Positions 28,404-37,190 are shown, numbered from the stretch's first letter. The stretch: DNA of 64,000 nucleotides from Pseudomonas baetica (GCF_019733355.1 NZ_JAIHLQ010000033.1:1-64000); one strand, 5' to 3'. A program made the numbers and translations. The notes: generated from the sequence alone by a model not told the origin.

Positions 28404-29858
28404 TTAGCTCGGTCGATAAACGCGCACATTGGCATGCCCCTCACTGAGCAAATGGTGAGCATGCAGGCGACTCATCACGCCTTTGTCGCAATACAGCAGG
28501 TACTGGCGAGTCGGATCCAGCTCCTTGAAACGAGCGTTCACTGCGTAGAACGGCATCGTCTGTACTTCTATTGCGGCGAGTTCCAGCGGGTCATCCTCGG
28601 CGGCATCCGGGTGACGGATGTCGATAACGATCTGACCAGCCAGCGCTTCGCCGACTTCTTCAACCTGCAAATCCTGGCCCAATTCGTCGATCACCCGATC
28701 GATCGGCACCAGTTTGGCGTTCTCGAGCGCTCGCTCGAGCACCGCCATGTCGAATTCTTTCTCTTCATGCTCAACGCGACCACGCTTGGCAGCGGTCTTC
28801 GGATTGACCGAAATGACACCGCAGTATTCCGGCATGTGCCGGGCGAAATCAGCGGTGCCAATCTCGTTGGCCGTGTCGATGATGTCCTGCTTGTGGGCGA
28901 CGATCAGCGGACGCAAGACCAGTTTGTCGGTCACGCAGTCGATCACCGACAGGTTCGGCAGCGTCTGGCTCGACACCTGGGAGATCGCTTCACCGGTGAC
29001 CAGCGCGTCGATGTGCAGGCGGTCGGCAATGGCCGTGGATGCGCGCAACATCATACGCTTCAATACGACGCCCATATGACTGTTATCGACTTTGCCGAGA
29101 ATTTCTCCCAACACTTCTTCGAACGGAACACTGACAAATAGCACGCGTTGCGAGCTTCCGTACTTCTTCCAGATGAAATGCGCGACTTCCATCACGCCCA
29201 ATTCGTGGGCACGACCACCGAGATTGAAGAAGCAGAAGTGCGCCATCAGGCCGCGACGCATGATCTGGTAGGCCGCAACGGTCGAGTCAAAGCCGCCGGA
29301 CATCAAAACCAGGGTCTGCTCAAGTGCGCCAAGCGGATAACCGCCGATGCCGTTGTGCTGGCTGTGGATGACAAACAACCGTTTGTCGCGAATTTCCATG
29401 CGCACTTCGATTTGCGGTGCTTTGAGGTCGATTCCGGCAGCGCCGCACTCGCGACGCAGCTTGCTGCCGACGTATTTTTCAACGTCCATCGAACTGAACG
29501 CATGCTTGCCCGCGCGCTTGCAGCGCACCGAGAAAACCTTTCCGGCCAGCGCATCGCCATAGTGCTGTTTGCACTTTTCGGTGATGTCGTCGAAGTCGCC
29601 CAGCGGGTACTCGTCGATCTGCAGAAAGTGCGCGATGCCGGGCATGCAGGTCAGGCGCTCAACCATCTCTTTCAAGGCTTTGGGGTCGGTAACGCGGGTT
29701 TCCAGCTCGAGATTGTCCCACACACCGTTCACCACCACGGCCGGGTCCAGGTCACGGAGCACGGTGCGGATGTTCTTGGCCAACTGGCGGATAAATTTCG
29801 TCCGGACAGGTCGGCTTTTGATGGTGATCTCGGGGAAGACTTTTACGATTAGTTTCAT
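28404..29858 (-). CDS. thiI: tRNA 4-thiouridine synthase ThiI
   Basis: Transfers sulfur to U8 of tRNA and, in many bacteria, to ThiS for thiazole synthesis. The 484-residue product has an N-terminal ferredoxin-like/THUMP region, the PP-loop LMSGGFDSTVA near residue 185, and a C-terminal rhodanese domain with the catalytic cysteine in LYCDKGVMS. The rhodanese extension makes it the long E. coli-like form. I use the ATG at 29858 (MKLIVKVFPEITIKS), the usual ThiI start, rather than the ATG 63 bases upstream. Confidence 0.95.
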   Translation of the reverse strand: MKLIVKVFPEITIKSRPVRTKFIRQLAKNIRTVLRDLDPAVVVNGVWDNLELETRVTDPKALKEMVERLTCMPGIAHFLQIDEYPLGDFDDITEKCKQHYGDALAGKVFSVRCKRAGKHAFSSMDVEKYVGSKLRRECGAAGIDLKAPQIEVRMEIRDKRLFVIHSQHNGIGGYPLGALEQTLVLMSGGFDSTVAAYQIMRRGLMAHFCFFNLGGRAHELGVMEVAHFIWKKYGSSQRVLFVSVPFEEVLGEILGKVDNSHMGVVLKRMMLRASTAIADRLHIDALVTGEAISQVSSQTLPNLSVIDCVTDKLVLRPLIVAHKQDIIDTANEIGTADFARHMPEYCGVISVNPKTAAKRGRVEHEEKEFDMAVLERALENAKLVPIDRVIDELGQDLQVEEVGEALAGQIVIDIRHPDAAEDDPLELAAIEVQTMPFYAVNARFKELDPTRQYLLYCDKGVMSRLHAHHLLSEGHANVRVYRPS

Positions 29859-30074
29859 GAAAACAGCGCGCGCTGGGCCAGCCGAAAAAGGGGGGCGCGG
29901 ATTATAGCGGAAATTGCTCAAGGTTTAACCAGTTAATGTGCAGAAGGTTTTGCTCGCACCAAAACAGGTCGTTTTTCATTTAAGGCGCTACATTAAGGGG
30001 CAGTATTTTCGCCTTTAAGACGTTTGGAACCTTTAGAAGCGTGAATTTGGGGCAAAAAACCCATGCTGGGGCAC

Positions 30075-30090
30075 TGGCATGCAATTTGCT
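30075..30090 (+). promoter_or_regulatory. sigma-54 promoter of glnA
   Basis: TGGCATGCAATTTGCT matches the RpoN consensus, with GG and GC ten bases apart. Transcription would start near 30101, giving an 85-base leader before glnA. The 327-base gap between thiI and glnA contains a possible weak NtrC half-site pair (GCACC at 29956 and GGTCG at 29967). NtrC-dependent expression of glnA is established in pseudomonads; the exact sites here are inference. Confidence 0.8.
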
Positions 30091-30185
30091 CCCTTGTGAG
30101 GCAGGTTGCCTTGGCAGAGTATTCGCGCCGGCATCACCCATATTAAGGGCATCCATTACTAGCCCTAAGCCACCCGGAGGACACT

Positions 30186-31592
30186 ATGTCGAAGTCGGTT
30201 CAACTCATCAAAGATCATGACGTCAAGTGGATTGATCTGCGCTTCACGGACACCAAAGGCACTCAGCACCACGTGACCATGCCGGCTCGCGATGCGCTGG
30301 AAGACGACTTCTTCGAAGTCGGCAAGATGTTCGACGGTTCCTCCATCGCAGGCTGGAAAGGCATCGAAGCCTCCGACATGATCCTGCTGCCGGACGACGA
30401 AACGGCCGTGCTCGACCCGTTCACCGAAGACGCGACCCTGATCCTGGTCTGCGACATCATCGAACCGTCGACCATGCAAGGTTACGATCGTGACCCGCGC
30501 GCTATCGCTCACCGCGCCGAGGAATACCTGAAGACCACCGGTATCGGTGACACCGTCTTCGCCGGTCCAGAACCAGAATTCTTCATCTTCGACGAAGTGA
30601 AGTTCAAGTCGGACATCTCCGGCTCGATGTTCAAGATCTACTCCGAACAAGGTTCGTGGATGTCCGACCAGGACATCGAAGGCGGCAACAAAGGCCACCG
30701 TCCAGGCATCAAAGGTGGTTACTTCCCGGTTCCGCCGTTCGACCACGACCACGAAATCCGTACTGCCATGTGCAACGCACTGGAAGAAATGGGTCAGACC
30801 GTTGAAGTTCACCACCACGAAGTGGCGACTGCCGGCCAGAACGAAATCGGCGTCAAGTTCAACACCCTGGTGAAGAAAGCTGACGAAGTTCAGACCCTCA
30901 AATACGTTGTCCACAACGTTGCCGACGCTTACGGTCGCACCGCGACCTTCATGCCGAAGCCACTGTACGGCGATAACGGTTCGGGTATGCACGTTCACAT
31001 GTCCATCGCCAAAGATGGCAAGAACACCTTCGCTGGCGAAGGCTATGCCGGCCTGTCCGAAACCGCTCTGTACTTCATCGGCGGCATCATCAAGCACGGT
31101 AAAGCGCTGAACGGCTTCACCAACCCGGCGACCAACTCCTACAAGCGTCTGGTGCCAGGCTTCGAAGCTCCGGTCATGCTGGCCTACTCGGCTCGCAACC
31201 GTTCCGCCTCGATCCGTATTCCTTATGTCAACAGCCCACGCGGCCGTCGTATCGAAGCACGTTTCCCGGATCCGGCTGCCAACCCGTACCTGGCTTTCGC
31301 AGCACTGCTGATGGCCGGCCTGGACGGTATCCAGAACAAGATCCACCCAGGCGATGCCGCTGACAAAAACCTGTACGACCTGCCGCCTGAAGAGGCGAAA
31401 GAGATCCCACAAGTTTGCGGCAGCCTGAAAGAAGCTCTGGAAGAGCTGGACAAGGGCCGTGCGTTCCTGACCAAGGGCGGCGTGTTCTCCGACGACTTCA
31501 TCGATGCTTACATCGCGCTGAAATCCGAAGAAGAAATCAAGGTCCGCACCTTCGTACACCCACTGGAATATGAGCTGTACTACAGCTGCTGA
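30186..31592 (+). CDS. glnA: glutamine synthetase type I
   Basis: ATP-dependent synthesis of glutamine from glutamate and ammonium, the entry point of nitrogen assimilation. The 468-residue GSI-beta enzyme contains the ATP-binding KPLYGDNGSGMHVH segment and the adenylylation tyrosine Tyr397 in NLYDLPPEE, the target of GlnE. A strong GGAGG lies before the start. It is driven by a sigma-54 promoter, ends in an intrinsic terminator, and lies 1.7 kb from its regulator genes ntrBC. Confidence 0.98.
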   Translation: MSKSVQLIKDHDVKWIDLRFTDTKGTQHHVTMPARDALEDDFFEVGKMFDGSSIAGWKGIEASDMILLPDDETAVLDPFTEDATLILVCDIIEPSTMQGYDRDPRAIAHRAEEYLKTTGIGDTVFAGPEPEFFIFDEVKFKSDISGSMFKIYSEQGSWMSDQDIEGGNKGHRPGIKGGYFPVPPFDHDHEIRTAMCNALEEMGQTVEVHHHEVATAGQNEIGVKFNTLVKKADEVQTLKYVVHNVADAYGRTATFMPKPLYGDNGSGMHVHMSIAKDGKNTFAGEGYAGLSETALYFIGGIIKHGKALNGFTNPATNSYKRLVPGFEAPVMLAYSARNRSASIRIPYVNSPRGRRIEARFPDPAANPYLAFAALLMAGLDGIQNKIHPGDAADKNLYDLPPEEAKEIPQVCGSLKEALEELDKGRAFLTKGGVFSDDFIDAYIALKSEEEIKVRTFVHPLEYELYYSC

Positions 31593-31626
31593 TCCGGTAG
31601 CGCCGCGCTACGCGGCGTGACAAAAA

Positions 31627-31652
31627 GAGGCCTCCTTCGGGAGGCCTCTTTT
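31627..31652 (+). terminator. intrinsic terminator of glnA
   Basis: GAGGCCTCC-TTCG-GGAGGCCTC stem with a UUCG tetraloop followed by TTTTATT, 35 bases past the glnA stop. A smaller GC-rich hairpin (GCCGCGCTACGCGGC) lies just before it. Confidence 0.92.
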
Positions 31653-31685
31653 ATTGCCCGTGATTTCATTGGCGACGCACCACCC

Positions 31686-31775
31686 TGTGGGAGCGGGCTT
31701 GCTCGCGAAGGCGTCTTATCAGTCACCATATCCTTCAGTGACCGACCGCGTTCGCGAGCAAGCCCACTCCCACAA
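31686..31775. repeat. REP doublet (long-spacer type)
   Basis: Inverted REP arms about 45 bases apart, downstream of the glnA terminator. The right arm ends in CCACTCCCACA. Confidence 0.9.
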
Positions 31776-31878
31776 GGGATTTGTGGCGGGCAAATAATCT
31801 CTGGATATGTCCAGGGTTGGGCCTACCGCCGCACCTGGCCTATGCTGCAACCCATCGCGTTCATTCCCGGTCGATTTC

Positions 31879-32391
31879 ATGGGTCGCTTCTTTCTCTCCA
31901 TCCTGCTGCTGGTCGCCGTTCCCGCGGCCGCGCAGATTTACAAGTACACCGACGCCAACGGCCACACGGTTTACAGCGATCATTCGCCGGACGGTGTAAA
32001 GGCTCAGTCAGTGGAATTGCCGCCACTCAACACCGTGGAGCCGCAGACACCGAGCACACCATCCACGCCCACCGCCGAAACCAGCGAACCGCCGCGCAGC
32101 GCCTATAACATTCTCGAACTCGCCGGCCTGCCCAGCGAAGAAGCCCTGCGCGCCAACAACGGCACCTTCACGGTCAACGTGCTGATCAAGCCGCGCCTGC
32201 AAGTGCCGCATCAGTTAAGACTGGTACTGGACGATGAACCCTACGGCCAACCGAGCAACGTGCCGATCCTGCAACTGGTGAATGTCGACCGTGGCGAGCA
32301 TCGTCTGGCCGTGCAGGTGATCGACGGCGAAACGATCATCCAGCAGAGCCTGCCAGTAGTCTTCACCGTGCAACGGGTGCACAAGCCATGA
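31879..32391 (+). CDS. DUF4124 domain protein, first of a tandem pair
   Basis: A 170-residue exported protein: signal peptide MGRFFLSILLLVAVPAAA, then the DUF4124 motif QIYKYTDANGHTVYSDHSPDG, a Pro/Thr-rich linker and a C-terminal beta domain (LRLVLDDEPYGQPSN). The start at 31879 is chosen because it begins at the signal peptide; the upstream ATG at 31807 adds an unrelated leader. Its stop overlaps the start of the next, related gene. Function unknown. It sits between glnA and ntrB as in other pseudomonads. Confidence 0.85.
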   Translation: MGRFFLSILLLVAVPAAAQIYKYTDANGHTVYSDHSPDGVKAQSVELPPLNTVEPQTPSTPSTPTAETSEPPRSAYNILELAGLPSEEALRANNGTFTVNVLIKPRLQVPHQLRLVLDDEPYGQPSNVPILQLVNVDRGEHRLAVQVIDGETIIQQSLPVVFTVQRVHKP

Positions 32392-33011
32392 TCCGTGCAT
32401 GGCTGATCGCCGTGCTGGCCATGACGGCGCTGCACGCTTCGGCCGAGGTGTTCACTTATATCGATGCGCAGGGCAATCGTGTCTACACCGATCAGCCACG
32501 CGGCAACGCCAAGCGTGTGCCGCTGTCCACCAGTAATCGCATGCCGGCTAACCCTACGGCTGCTGCGCCGATGAGCACCGCGAAAAAATCGCCGGAACAA
32601 CCACCGTTCCATTACGACATGCTGCGCGTTCTGGTGCCCGAGCCCGACGCGACAATTCGCAGCAGTGCCGGAGAGTTGATCGTCAGCGTCACCAGCGAGC
32701 CCGGCTTGCAAAAGGGCCATCTGTATCGCTTGCTGTTGGACGGCAAAGCCACTGGCGAGCCCGGCGTCAGCCCGGTTTTTCCGCTGAGCAATATCGACCG
32801 TGGCAGCCACAGCCTCTCGATAGAAATTCTTGATGCTCAGGGCCGCACCGTCGAGCGCACTGCCAACCAGCCCTTCCACATGCTGCGCATCTCGCTGGCG
32901 CAGAAACGCCAGGTCAAACCCTGCGTTACTGAGGACTACGGCGTGCGCCCGGAGTGTCCGCTGAAAGACAAACCTGAAGAACCGAAAAACCCTTTCCTGC
33001 GTTTCTTCTAA
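32388..33011 (+). CDS. DUF4124 domain protein, second of a tandem pair
   Basis: A 207-residue exported protein with a signal peptide (MIRAWLIAVLAMTALHASA) and the DUF4124 segment EVFTYIDAQGNRVYTDQPRG. The C-terminal half (YRLLLDGKATGEPGVSPVFPLSNIDRGSHSLSI) parallels that of the preceding gene, so the two arose by duplication. It overlaps that gene by four bases (ATGA). The tail has two cysteines (KPCVTEDYGVRPECP). Function unknown; probably periplasmic. Confidence 0.85.
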   Translation: MIRAWLIAVLAMTALHASAEVFTYIDAQGNRVYTDQPRGNAKRVPLSTSNRMPANPTAAAPMSTAKKSPEQPPFHYDMLRVLVPEPDATIRSSAGELIVSVTSEPGLQKGHLYRLLLDGKATGEPGVSPVFPLSNIDRGSHSLSIEILDAQGRTVERTANQPFHMLRISLAQKRQVKPCVTEDYGVRPECPLKDKPEEPKNPFLRFF

Positions 33012-33242
33012 CGCCGCTGCGCTTTGCGCACTATATTGGTGCAACAAACTGCACGCTTCCCACATTCCAACCCATTTTGGTTCGAAAGTACCCGCAAAAG
33101 CTGGCAAAGCGCCACGCAAACGAGCGTCAAACGCCCGTTTCAGGGGTTGAACGCTTCTTTTCGGAGCCTTGGTTTGGTTTTTGCATTTTCCATCTAAACA
33201 CGCTTGTTTCTTGCGCACGCTCCGCCCCCAAAAGAGGCCTTG

Positions 33243-34328
33243 ATGACTATTAGCGACGCAATCCCACGCTTGCTGCTCGACAACCTGACCACCGCCACCA
33301 TTCTGCTCGATGCCGAATTGCGCCTTGAGTACATGAACCCGGCGGCGGAAATGCTGCTGGCTATCAGCGGTCAGCGCAGCCATGGGCAGTTCATCAGCGA
33401 GCTGTTCACCGAATCCACCGAGGCGCTGAATTCATTGCGCCAGGCGGTCGAACAAGCGCACCCGTTCACCAAGCGCGAAGCGATGCTCACTGCCCTCACC
33501 GGCCAGACGTTGACCGTGGATTATGCGGTGACGCCGATCCTCAGCAACGGCGCGACCCTTCTGCTGCTGGAAGTCCACCCGCGTGATCGCTTGCTGCGGA
33601 TCACCAAGGAAGAGGCGCAAATTTCCAAGCAGGAAACCAGCAAGATGCTGGTGCGCGGCCTCGCCCACGAGATCAAGAACCCTCTGGGCGGCATCCGTGG
33701 CGCAGCGCAATTGCTGGCCCGTGAGTTGCCGGAAGACAGCCTGCGCGATTACACCAATGTGATCATTGAAGAGGCCGATCGCCTGCGCAATCTGGTCGAC
33801 CGCATGCTCGGCTCCAACAAGCTGCCGTCGCTGGCCATGTGCAACGTCCACGAAGTCCTGGAGCGCGTCGGGCATTTGGTTGAAGCCGAAAGTCAGGGCT
33901 GCATCACTTTGGTGCGTGACTATGACCCAAGCATTCCGGACGTGTTGATCGACCGCGAACAAATGATTCAGGCGGTGCTGAACATTGTCCGCAACGCGAT
34001 GCAGGCGATCAGCAGCCAGAACGAGTTGCGCCTGGGCCGCATCAGCCTGCGCACCCGTGCCATGCGCCAGTTCACCATCGGCCATATCCGCCATCGCCTG
34101 GTGACCAAGATCGAGATCATCGATAACGGGCCGGGCATTCCTGCGGAACTCCAGGAAACCATTTTCTTTCCCATGGTCAGCGGCCGTCCGGACGGTACCG
34201 GGCTGGGCCTGGCCATTACTCAGAACATCATCAGCCAGCACCAGGGCCTGATCGAGTGTGACAGCCATCCAGGCCACACCACGTTCTCGATCTTTCTGCC
34301 ACTGGAACAAGGAGCCACATCGACATGA
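33243..34328 (+). CDS. ntrB: nitrogen regulation sensor kinase NtrB
   Basis: Cytoplasmic histidine kinase/phosphatase that controls NtrC in response to PII (GlnK/GlnB) and nitrogen status. The 361-residue product has an N-terminal PAS domain (to about residue 110), the phospho-acceptor His142 in GLAHEIKNPLGG, and the ATPase N, G1 and G2 boxes (NIVRNAMQAI, DNGPGIP, GTGLGLAI). The ATG at 33243 is the usual start; an upstream in-frame ATG adds 13 residues. Its stop overlaps ntrC by four bases. Confidence 0.95.
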   Translation: MTISDAIPRLLLDNLTTATILLDAELRLEYMNPAAEMLLAISGQRSHGQFISELFTESTEALNSLRQAVEQAHPFTKREAMLTALTGQTLTVDYAVTPILSNGATLLLLEVHPRDRLLRITKEEAQISKQETSKMLVRGLAHEIKNPLGGIRGAAQLLARELPEDSLRDYTNVIIEEADRLRNLVDRMLGSNKLPSLAMCNVHEVLERVGHLVEAESQGCITLVRDYDPSIPDVLIDREQMIQAVLNIVRNAMQAISSQNELRLGRISLRTRAMRQFTIGHIRHRLVTKIEIIDNGPGIPAELQETIFFPMVSGRPDGTGLGLAITQNIISQHQGLIECDSHPGHTTFSIFLPLEQGATST

Positions 34329-35761
34329 GCCGTAGTGAAACCGTGTGGATCGTCGATGACGACCGTTCTATCCGTTGGGTTCTGGAAAAGGCCCTGCAGC
34401 AAGAAGGCATGACCACCCAGAGTTTCGACAGCGCCGACGGCGTGATGAGTCGTCTGGCCCGTCAGCAGCCGGACGTGATCATTTCCGACATCCGCATGCC
34501 GGGTGCCAGCGGCCTTGATCTGCTGGCGCGGATTCGCGAACAGCATCCACGGTTGCCGGTCATCATCATGACCGCTCACTCCGATCTGGACAGTGCCGTC
34601 GCCTCCTATCAGGGCGGCGCGTTCGAATACTTGCCAAAGCCGTTCGACGTTGATGAAGCGGTTTCGCTGGTCAAACGTGCCAATCAGCATGCGCAGGAGC
34701 AACAAGGCCTGGAAGTGGTGCCGGCGCTGACCCGCACCCCGGAAATCATCGGCGAAGCGCCGGCGATGCAGGAAGTGTTTCGCGCCATCGGCCGCTTGAG
34801 CCACTCCAACATCACCGTGCTGATCAACGGCGAATCCGGCACCGGTAAAGAACTGGTGGCCCACGCTCTGCATCGCCACAGCCCGCGCGCGGCCTCGCCT
34901 TTCATTGCGCTGAACATGGCGGCGATCCCCAAGGATCTGATGGAGTCCGAGCTGTTCGGTCACGAGAAAGGCGCCTTCACCGGCGCGGCCAACCTGCGTC
35001 GCGGACGCTTCGAACAGGCCGACGGCGGCACGCTGTTCCTCGATGAAATCGGCGACATGCCGGCCGACACCCAGACTCGCCTGCTGCGCGTCCTGGCCGA
35101 CGGCGAGTTCTATCGCGTTGGCGGGCATGTGCCAGTCAAAGTCGACGTACGGATCATCGCCGCGACGCACCAGAATCTGGAAACCCTGGTGCATGCCGGG
35201 AAATTCCGCGAGGACTTGTTCCATCGCCTCAACGTGATCCGCATCCACATTCCACGGCTGTCGGATCGTCGCGAAGACATCCCGACCCTGGCCAAGCACT
35301 TCCTCAGCCGCGCCGCGCAGGAACTGGCGGTCGAGCCGAAACTGCTCAAGAGCGAGACCGAGGAATACCTGAAAAACCTGCCGTGGGGCGGCAACGTGCG
35401 CCAGTTGGAGAACACTTGCCGCTGGATCACCGTGATGGCGTCCGGGCGCGAAGTGCACATCAGCGACTTGCCGCCGGAGCTACTGAGCTTGCCGCAGGAT
35501 TCGGCGCCGGTGACTAACTGGGAGCAAGCCTTGCGTCAGTGGGCCGATCAGGCGTTGGCGCGTGGCCAGTCGAGCCTGCTCGACAGCGCGGTGCCGGCGT
35601 TCGAGCGGATCATGATCGAGACAGCGTTGAAACATACCGCCGGGCGTCGGCGTGATGCCGCGGTGTTGCTGGGTTGGGGGCGTAATACCCTGACACGCAA
35701 GATCAAGGAGTTGGGGATGAAGGTCGATGGTGGCGATGAGGATGAGGGGGATGAGGGCTGA
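34325..35761 (+). CDS. ntrC: nitrogen regulation response regulator NtrC
   Basis: Sigma-54 enhancer-binding activator of nitrogen-limitation genes. The 478-residue product shows a receiver domain with acidic pocket and Asp55 (IISDIRMPG), an AAA+ domain with Walker A GESGTGKE and the sigma-54 contact loop GAFTGA, and a C-terminal Fis-type HTH (RRRDAAVLLGWGRNTLTRKIKEL). It is coupled to ntrB. Likely targets in this same window are glnA, the sRNA at 36064 and possibly hutU. Confidence 0.97.
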   Translation: MSRSETVWIVDDDRSIRWVLEKALQQEGMTTQSFDSADGVMSRLARQQPDVIISDIRMPGASGLDLLARIREQHPRLPVIIMTAHSDLDSAVASYQGGAFEYLPKPFDVDEAVSLVKRANQHAQEQQGLEVVPALTRTPEIIGEAPAMQEVFRAIGRLSHSNITVLINGESGTGKELVAHALHRHSPRAASPFIALNMAAIPKDLMESELFGHEKGAFTGAANLRRGRFEQADGGTLFLDEIGDMPADTQTRLLRVLADGEFYRVGGHVPVKVDVRIIAATHQNLETLVHAGKFREDLFHRLNVIRIHIPRLSDRREDIPTLAKHFLSRAAQELAVEPKLLKSETEEYLKNLPWGGNVRQLENTCRWITVMASGREVHISDLPPELLSLPQDSAPVTNWEQALRQWADQALARGQSSLLDSAVPAFERIMIETALKHTAGRRRDAAVLLGWGRNTLTRKIKELGMKVDGGDEDEGDEG

Positions 35762-35777
35762 TCAGCCACGACCCAAT

Positions 35778-35866
35778 GCGGGAGTGGGCTGGCTCACGAA
35801 AGCGGAGTTTCATTAAAAGTGATAGTGACTGACACGACGCCTTCGCGAGCAAGCCCGCTCCCACAT
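35778..35866. repeat. REP doublet (long-spacer type, diverged left arm)
   Basis: Inverted REP arms about 45 bases apart, right after ntrC. The left arm is diverged (GCGGGAGTGGGCTGGCTCACGAA) and the right arm is consensus. Confidence 0.85.
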
Positions 35867-35971
35867 TTAGCCCTACACGCACCAACCTAATGCACTTTGA
35901 CCCGTGATCGGGCATCGCAGCCTGTTCAAAAAACATCCAGGCAAAACTCAAACCGCCAAGCTACAGAAGCG

Positions 35972-35998
35972 CGAAAGCCCCGAATTACGGGGCTTTCG
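35972..35998 (+). terminator. intrinsic terminator after ntrC
   Basis: An 11-base stem CGAAAGCCCCG / CGGGGCTTTCG with loop AATTA. The U-tract is poor, but the stem is perfect and lies between ntrC and the downstream sRNA promoter, so it can insulate the two units. Confidence 0.75.
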
Positions 35999-36037
35999 TG
36001 TATCTGAGGATTTTTTCTATTTCCGAATACTAAAAGC

Positions 36038-36053
36038 TGGCACGCCCCCTGCA
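36038..36053 (+). promoter_or_regulatory. sigma-54 promoter of the NrsZ-like sRNA
   Basis: TGGCACGCCCCCTGCA: a near-perfect RpoN element with a full TGGCAC -24 half and GG-N10-GC spacing. No plus-strand protein gene follows, only the tandem stem-loop region. A GCACCA motif about 160 bases upstream (35879-35884), followed by TGCAC, is a candidate NtrC site, at low confidence. Confidence 0.85.
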
Positions 36054-36063
36054 ATACCTCTTA

Positions 36064-36287
36064 CAGGTGATTCGATTTACCACCCGTTTCGGGGACCTTG
36101 GTACAGGCAGGCCGGGGATTCCCCTCTTTACACCGGGCTCATACCGCAAAGCGACGAGCCCACCCTTTTGGGATCCTTGGTACAGGCAGGCCGGGGGTTC
36201 CCTCTTTACACGGGGCCGCACGTGCAAGCGTCGCCCACGCTTTTGGGAACCCTGATACAGGCAGGTCAGGGATTCCCGCTTTTATTG
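36064..36287 (+). ncRNA. nrsZ: NrsZ-like nitrogen-regulated small RNA with tandem stem-loop modules
   Basis: A region of about 220 bases downstream of a sigma-54 promoter contains 2.6 tandem modules of about 76 bases (36091-36168, 36170-36244, 36245-36290). Each begins GG(A/T)(C/T)C(C/T)TG(G/A)TACAGGCAGG and contains a small GGG(G)ATTCCC(C) hairpin then CTTT. The first two also contain a second stem (GGGCTC/GAGCCC in one, GGGC/GCCC in the other). Position after ntrC, the sigma-54 promoter and the repeated modules match NrsZ, the NtrBC-controlled sRNA of P. aeruginosa that affects swarming and rhamnolipid production. Both ends are estimated; the last hairpin followed by TTTTATT may be the terminator. 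No protein reading frame is convincing here. Confidence 0.75.
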
Positions 36288-36722
36288 CTCTCGGAGATGG
36301 ATCTCCAGCCGCCAGCGGTCATCGACTCGGCGGCCGACCCAGTCTGCTTGCAGCGGCCGCGCCGCCAGCACTGTCAGCAACAACCCACCATCACTCGCTC
36401 GCGTACGCCAGTTCACGTCCTTGCCATTGAGCTTGAGCTGACCTTTCTGCGCGCGGCCTTCAGCCTGAAACAACAACGCCACCGCACCGTCGACGATCTC
36501 GCCGTGCAACTTGGGCTCGTTGTTGAACCACACCACCAAGCCATCGTCGGTGACGTCGACCTGCTGCAGCACGCTCGGATCCGGCGTGGTCAGGCGACCG
36601 ATCATCAAACCGATCATCAAACCGACAATCGCCAGCGAACCGATCACCCGCGGGAATAGTTTCGAACGCGGGTCCGCTTGCGGCGTAGAATGCGCGTCAT
36701 CTTTACCTTCGGAGCCGTGCAT
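36282..36722 (-). CDS. conserved hypothetical membrane-anchored protein
   Basis: A 146-residue protein with a short polar N terminus, one membrane helix (VIGSLAIVGLMIGLMIG, about residues 26-42) and a periplasmic-type C-terminal domain (VVWFNNEPKLHGEIVDGAVALLFQ). The only ATG overlaps the start codon of the divergent trmL, so the two genes share a start region with no separate promoter space; a shorter start inside the helix is less likely. Its 3' end meets the end of the NrsZ-like RNA. Not recognised beyond being a Pseudomonas-type conserved protein. Confidence 0.65.
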   Translation of the reverse strand: MHGSEGKDDAHSTPQADPRSKLFPRVIGSLAIVGLMIGLMIGRLTTPDPSVLQQVDVTDDGLVVWFNNEPKLHGEIVDGAVALLFQAEGRAQKGQLKLNGKDVNWRTRASDGGLLLTVLAARPLQADWVGRRVDDRWRLEIHLREQ

Positions 36723-37176
36723 GTTTCACGTCATCCTTTTTCAACCAGAAATTCCGCCGAATACCGGCAACGTTATCAGGCTGTGCGCCAACAGCGGCTG
36801 CCACCTGCATTTGATCGAACCGCTGGGCTTCGAGATGGACGACAAGCGCTTGCGCCGGGCCGGTCTCGACTACCACGAATATGCCACGCTGCAACGTCAC
36901 GCCGACCTTGCCAGTTGCCTGGAAAGCCTGGGCAATCCACGGCTGTTTGCATTTACCACCAAGGGCTCGCGACCGTTTCATGATGCCGCGTTCGTCCCGG
37001 GCGATGCGTTCATCTTCGGCCCGGAAAGCCGTGGCCTGCCGCCAGAAGTACTCGACGCCCTGCCGTCAGAGCAGCGCCTGCGCCTGCCGATGCGCGAAGG
37101 CTGCCGCAGCCTGAACCTGTCCAACACCGTGGCCGTCGCTGTATACGAAGCCTGGCGCCAGAACGGTTTCAAATAA
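36721..37176 (+). CDS. trmL: tRNA (cytidine/uridine-2'-O-)-methyltransferase TrmL
   Basis: SPOUT-fold enzyme that 2'-O-methylates the wobble base 34 of tRNA-Leu isoacceptors with S-adenosylmethionine. The 151-residue product has family length. It shows NTGNVIRLCAN near the N terminus and the knot motifs IFGPESRGLP and SLNLSNTVAVAVYEA. The ATG at 36721 is the standard start (MFHVILFQPEIPPNTGN); the frame stays open 210 bases further upstream, which only reflects the opposite gene. Confidence 0.94.
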   Translation: MFHVILFQPEIPPNTGNVIRLCANSGCHLHLIEPLGFEMDDKRLRRAGLDYHEYATLQRHADLASCLESLGNPRLFAFTTKGSRPFHDAAFVPGDAFIFGPESRGLPPEVLDALPSEQRLRLPMREGCRSLNLSNTVAVAVYEAWRQNGFK

Positions 37177-37190
37177 CACCGCAAAACAAA

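Noticed and set aside
29956..29971. Possible NtrC site GCACC-N6-GGTCG upstream of glnA
   Set aside because: The second half-site is wrong in two positions and the spacing differs from the usual five bases; noted in the glnA promoter entry but not listed as a site.
33169..33185. Sigma-54-like sequence TGGTTTGGTTTTTTGCA before ntrB
   Set aside because: GG and GC are separated by eleven bases, not ten, and the -24 half is poor; RpoN promoters do not tolerate this spacing.
36091..36290. Open frames through the tandem modules after ntrC (Gly/Pro/Arg-rich repeats)
   Set aside because: All frames are low-complexity, the module lengths (78 and 75) do not protect one frame from change, and the bases vary so as to keep stems rather than codons. 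An RNA reading fits better.
36511..36720. N-terminal extension of trmL by 70 codons
   Set aside because: The extension lies opposite the coding sequence of the minus-strand gene, and TrmL proteins start at the MFHVILFQPE segment.
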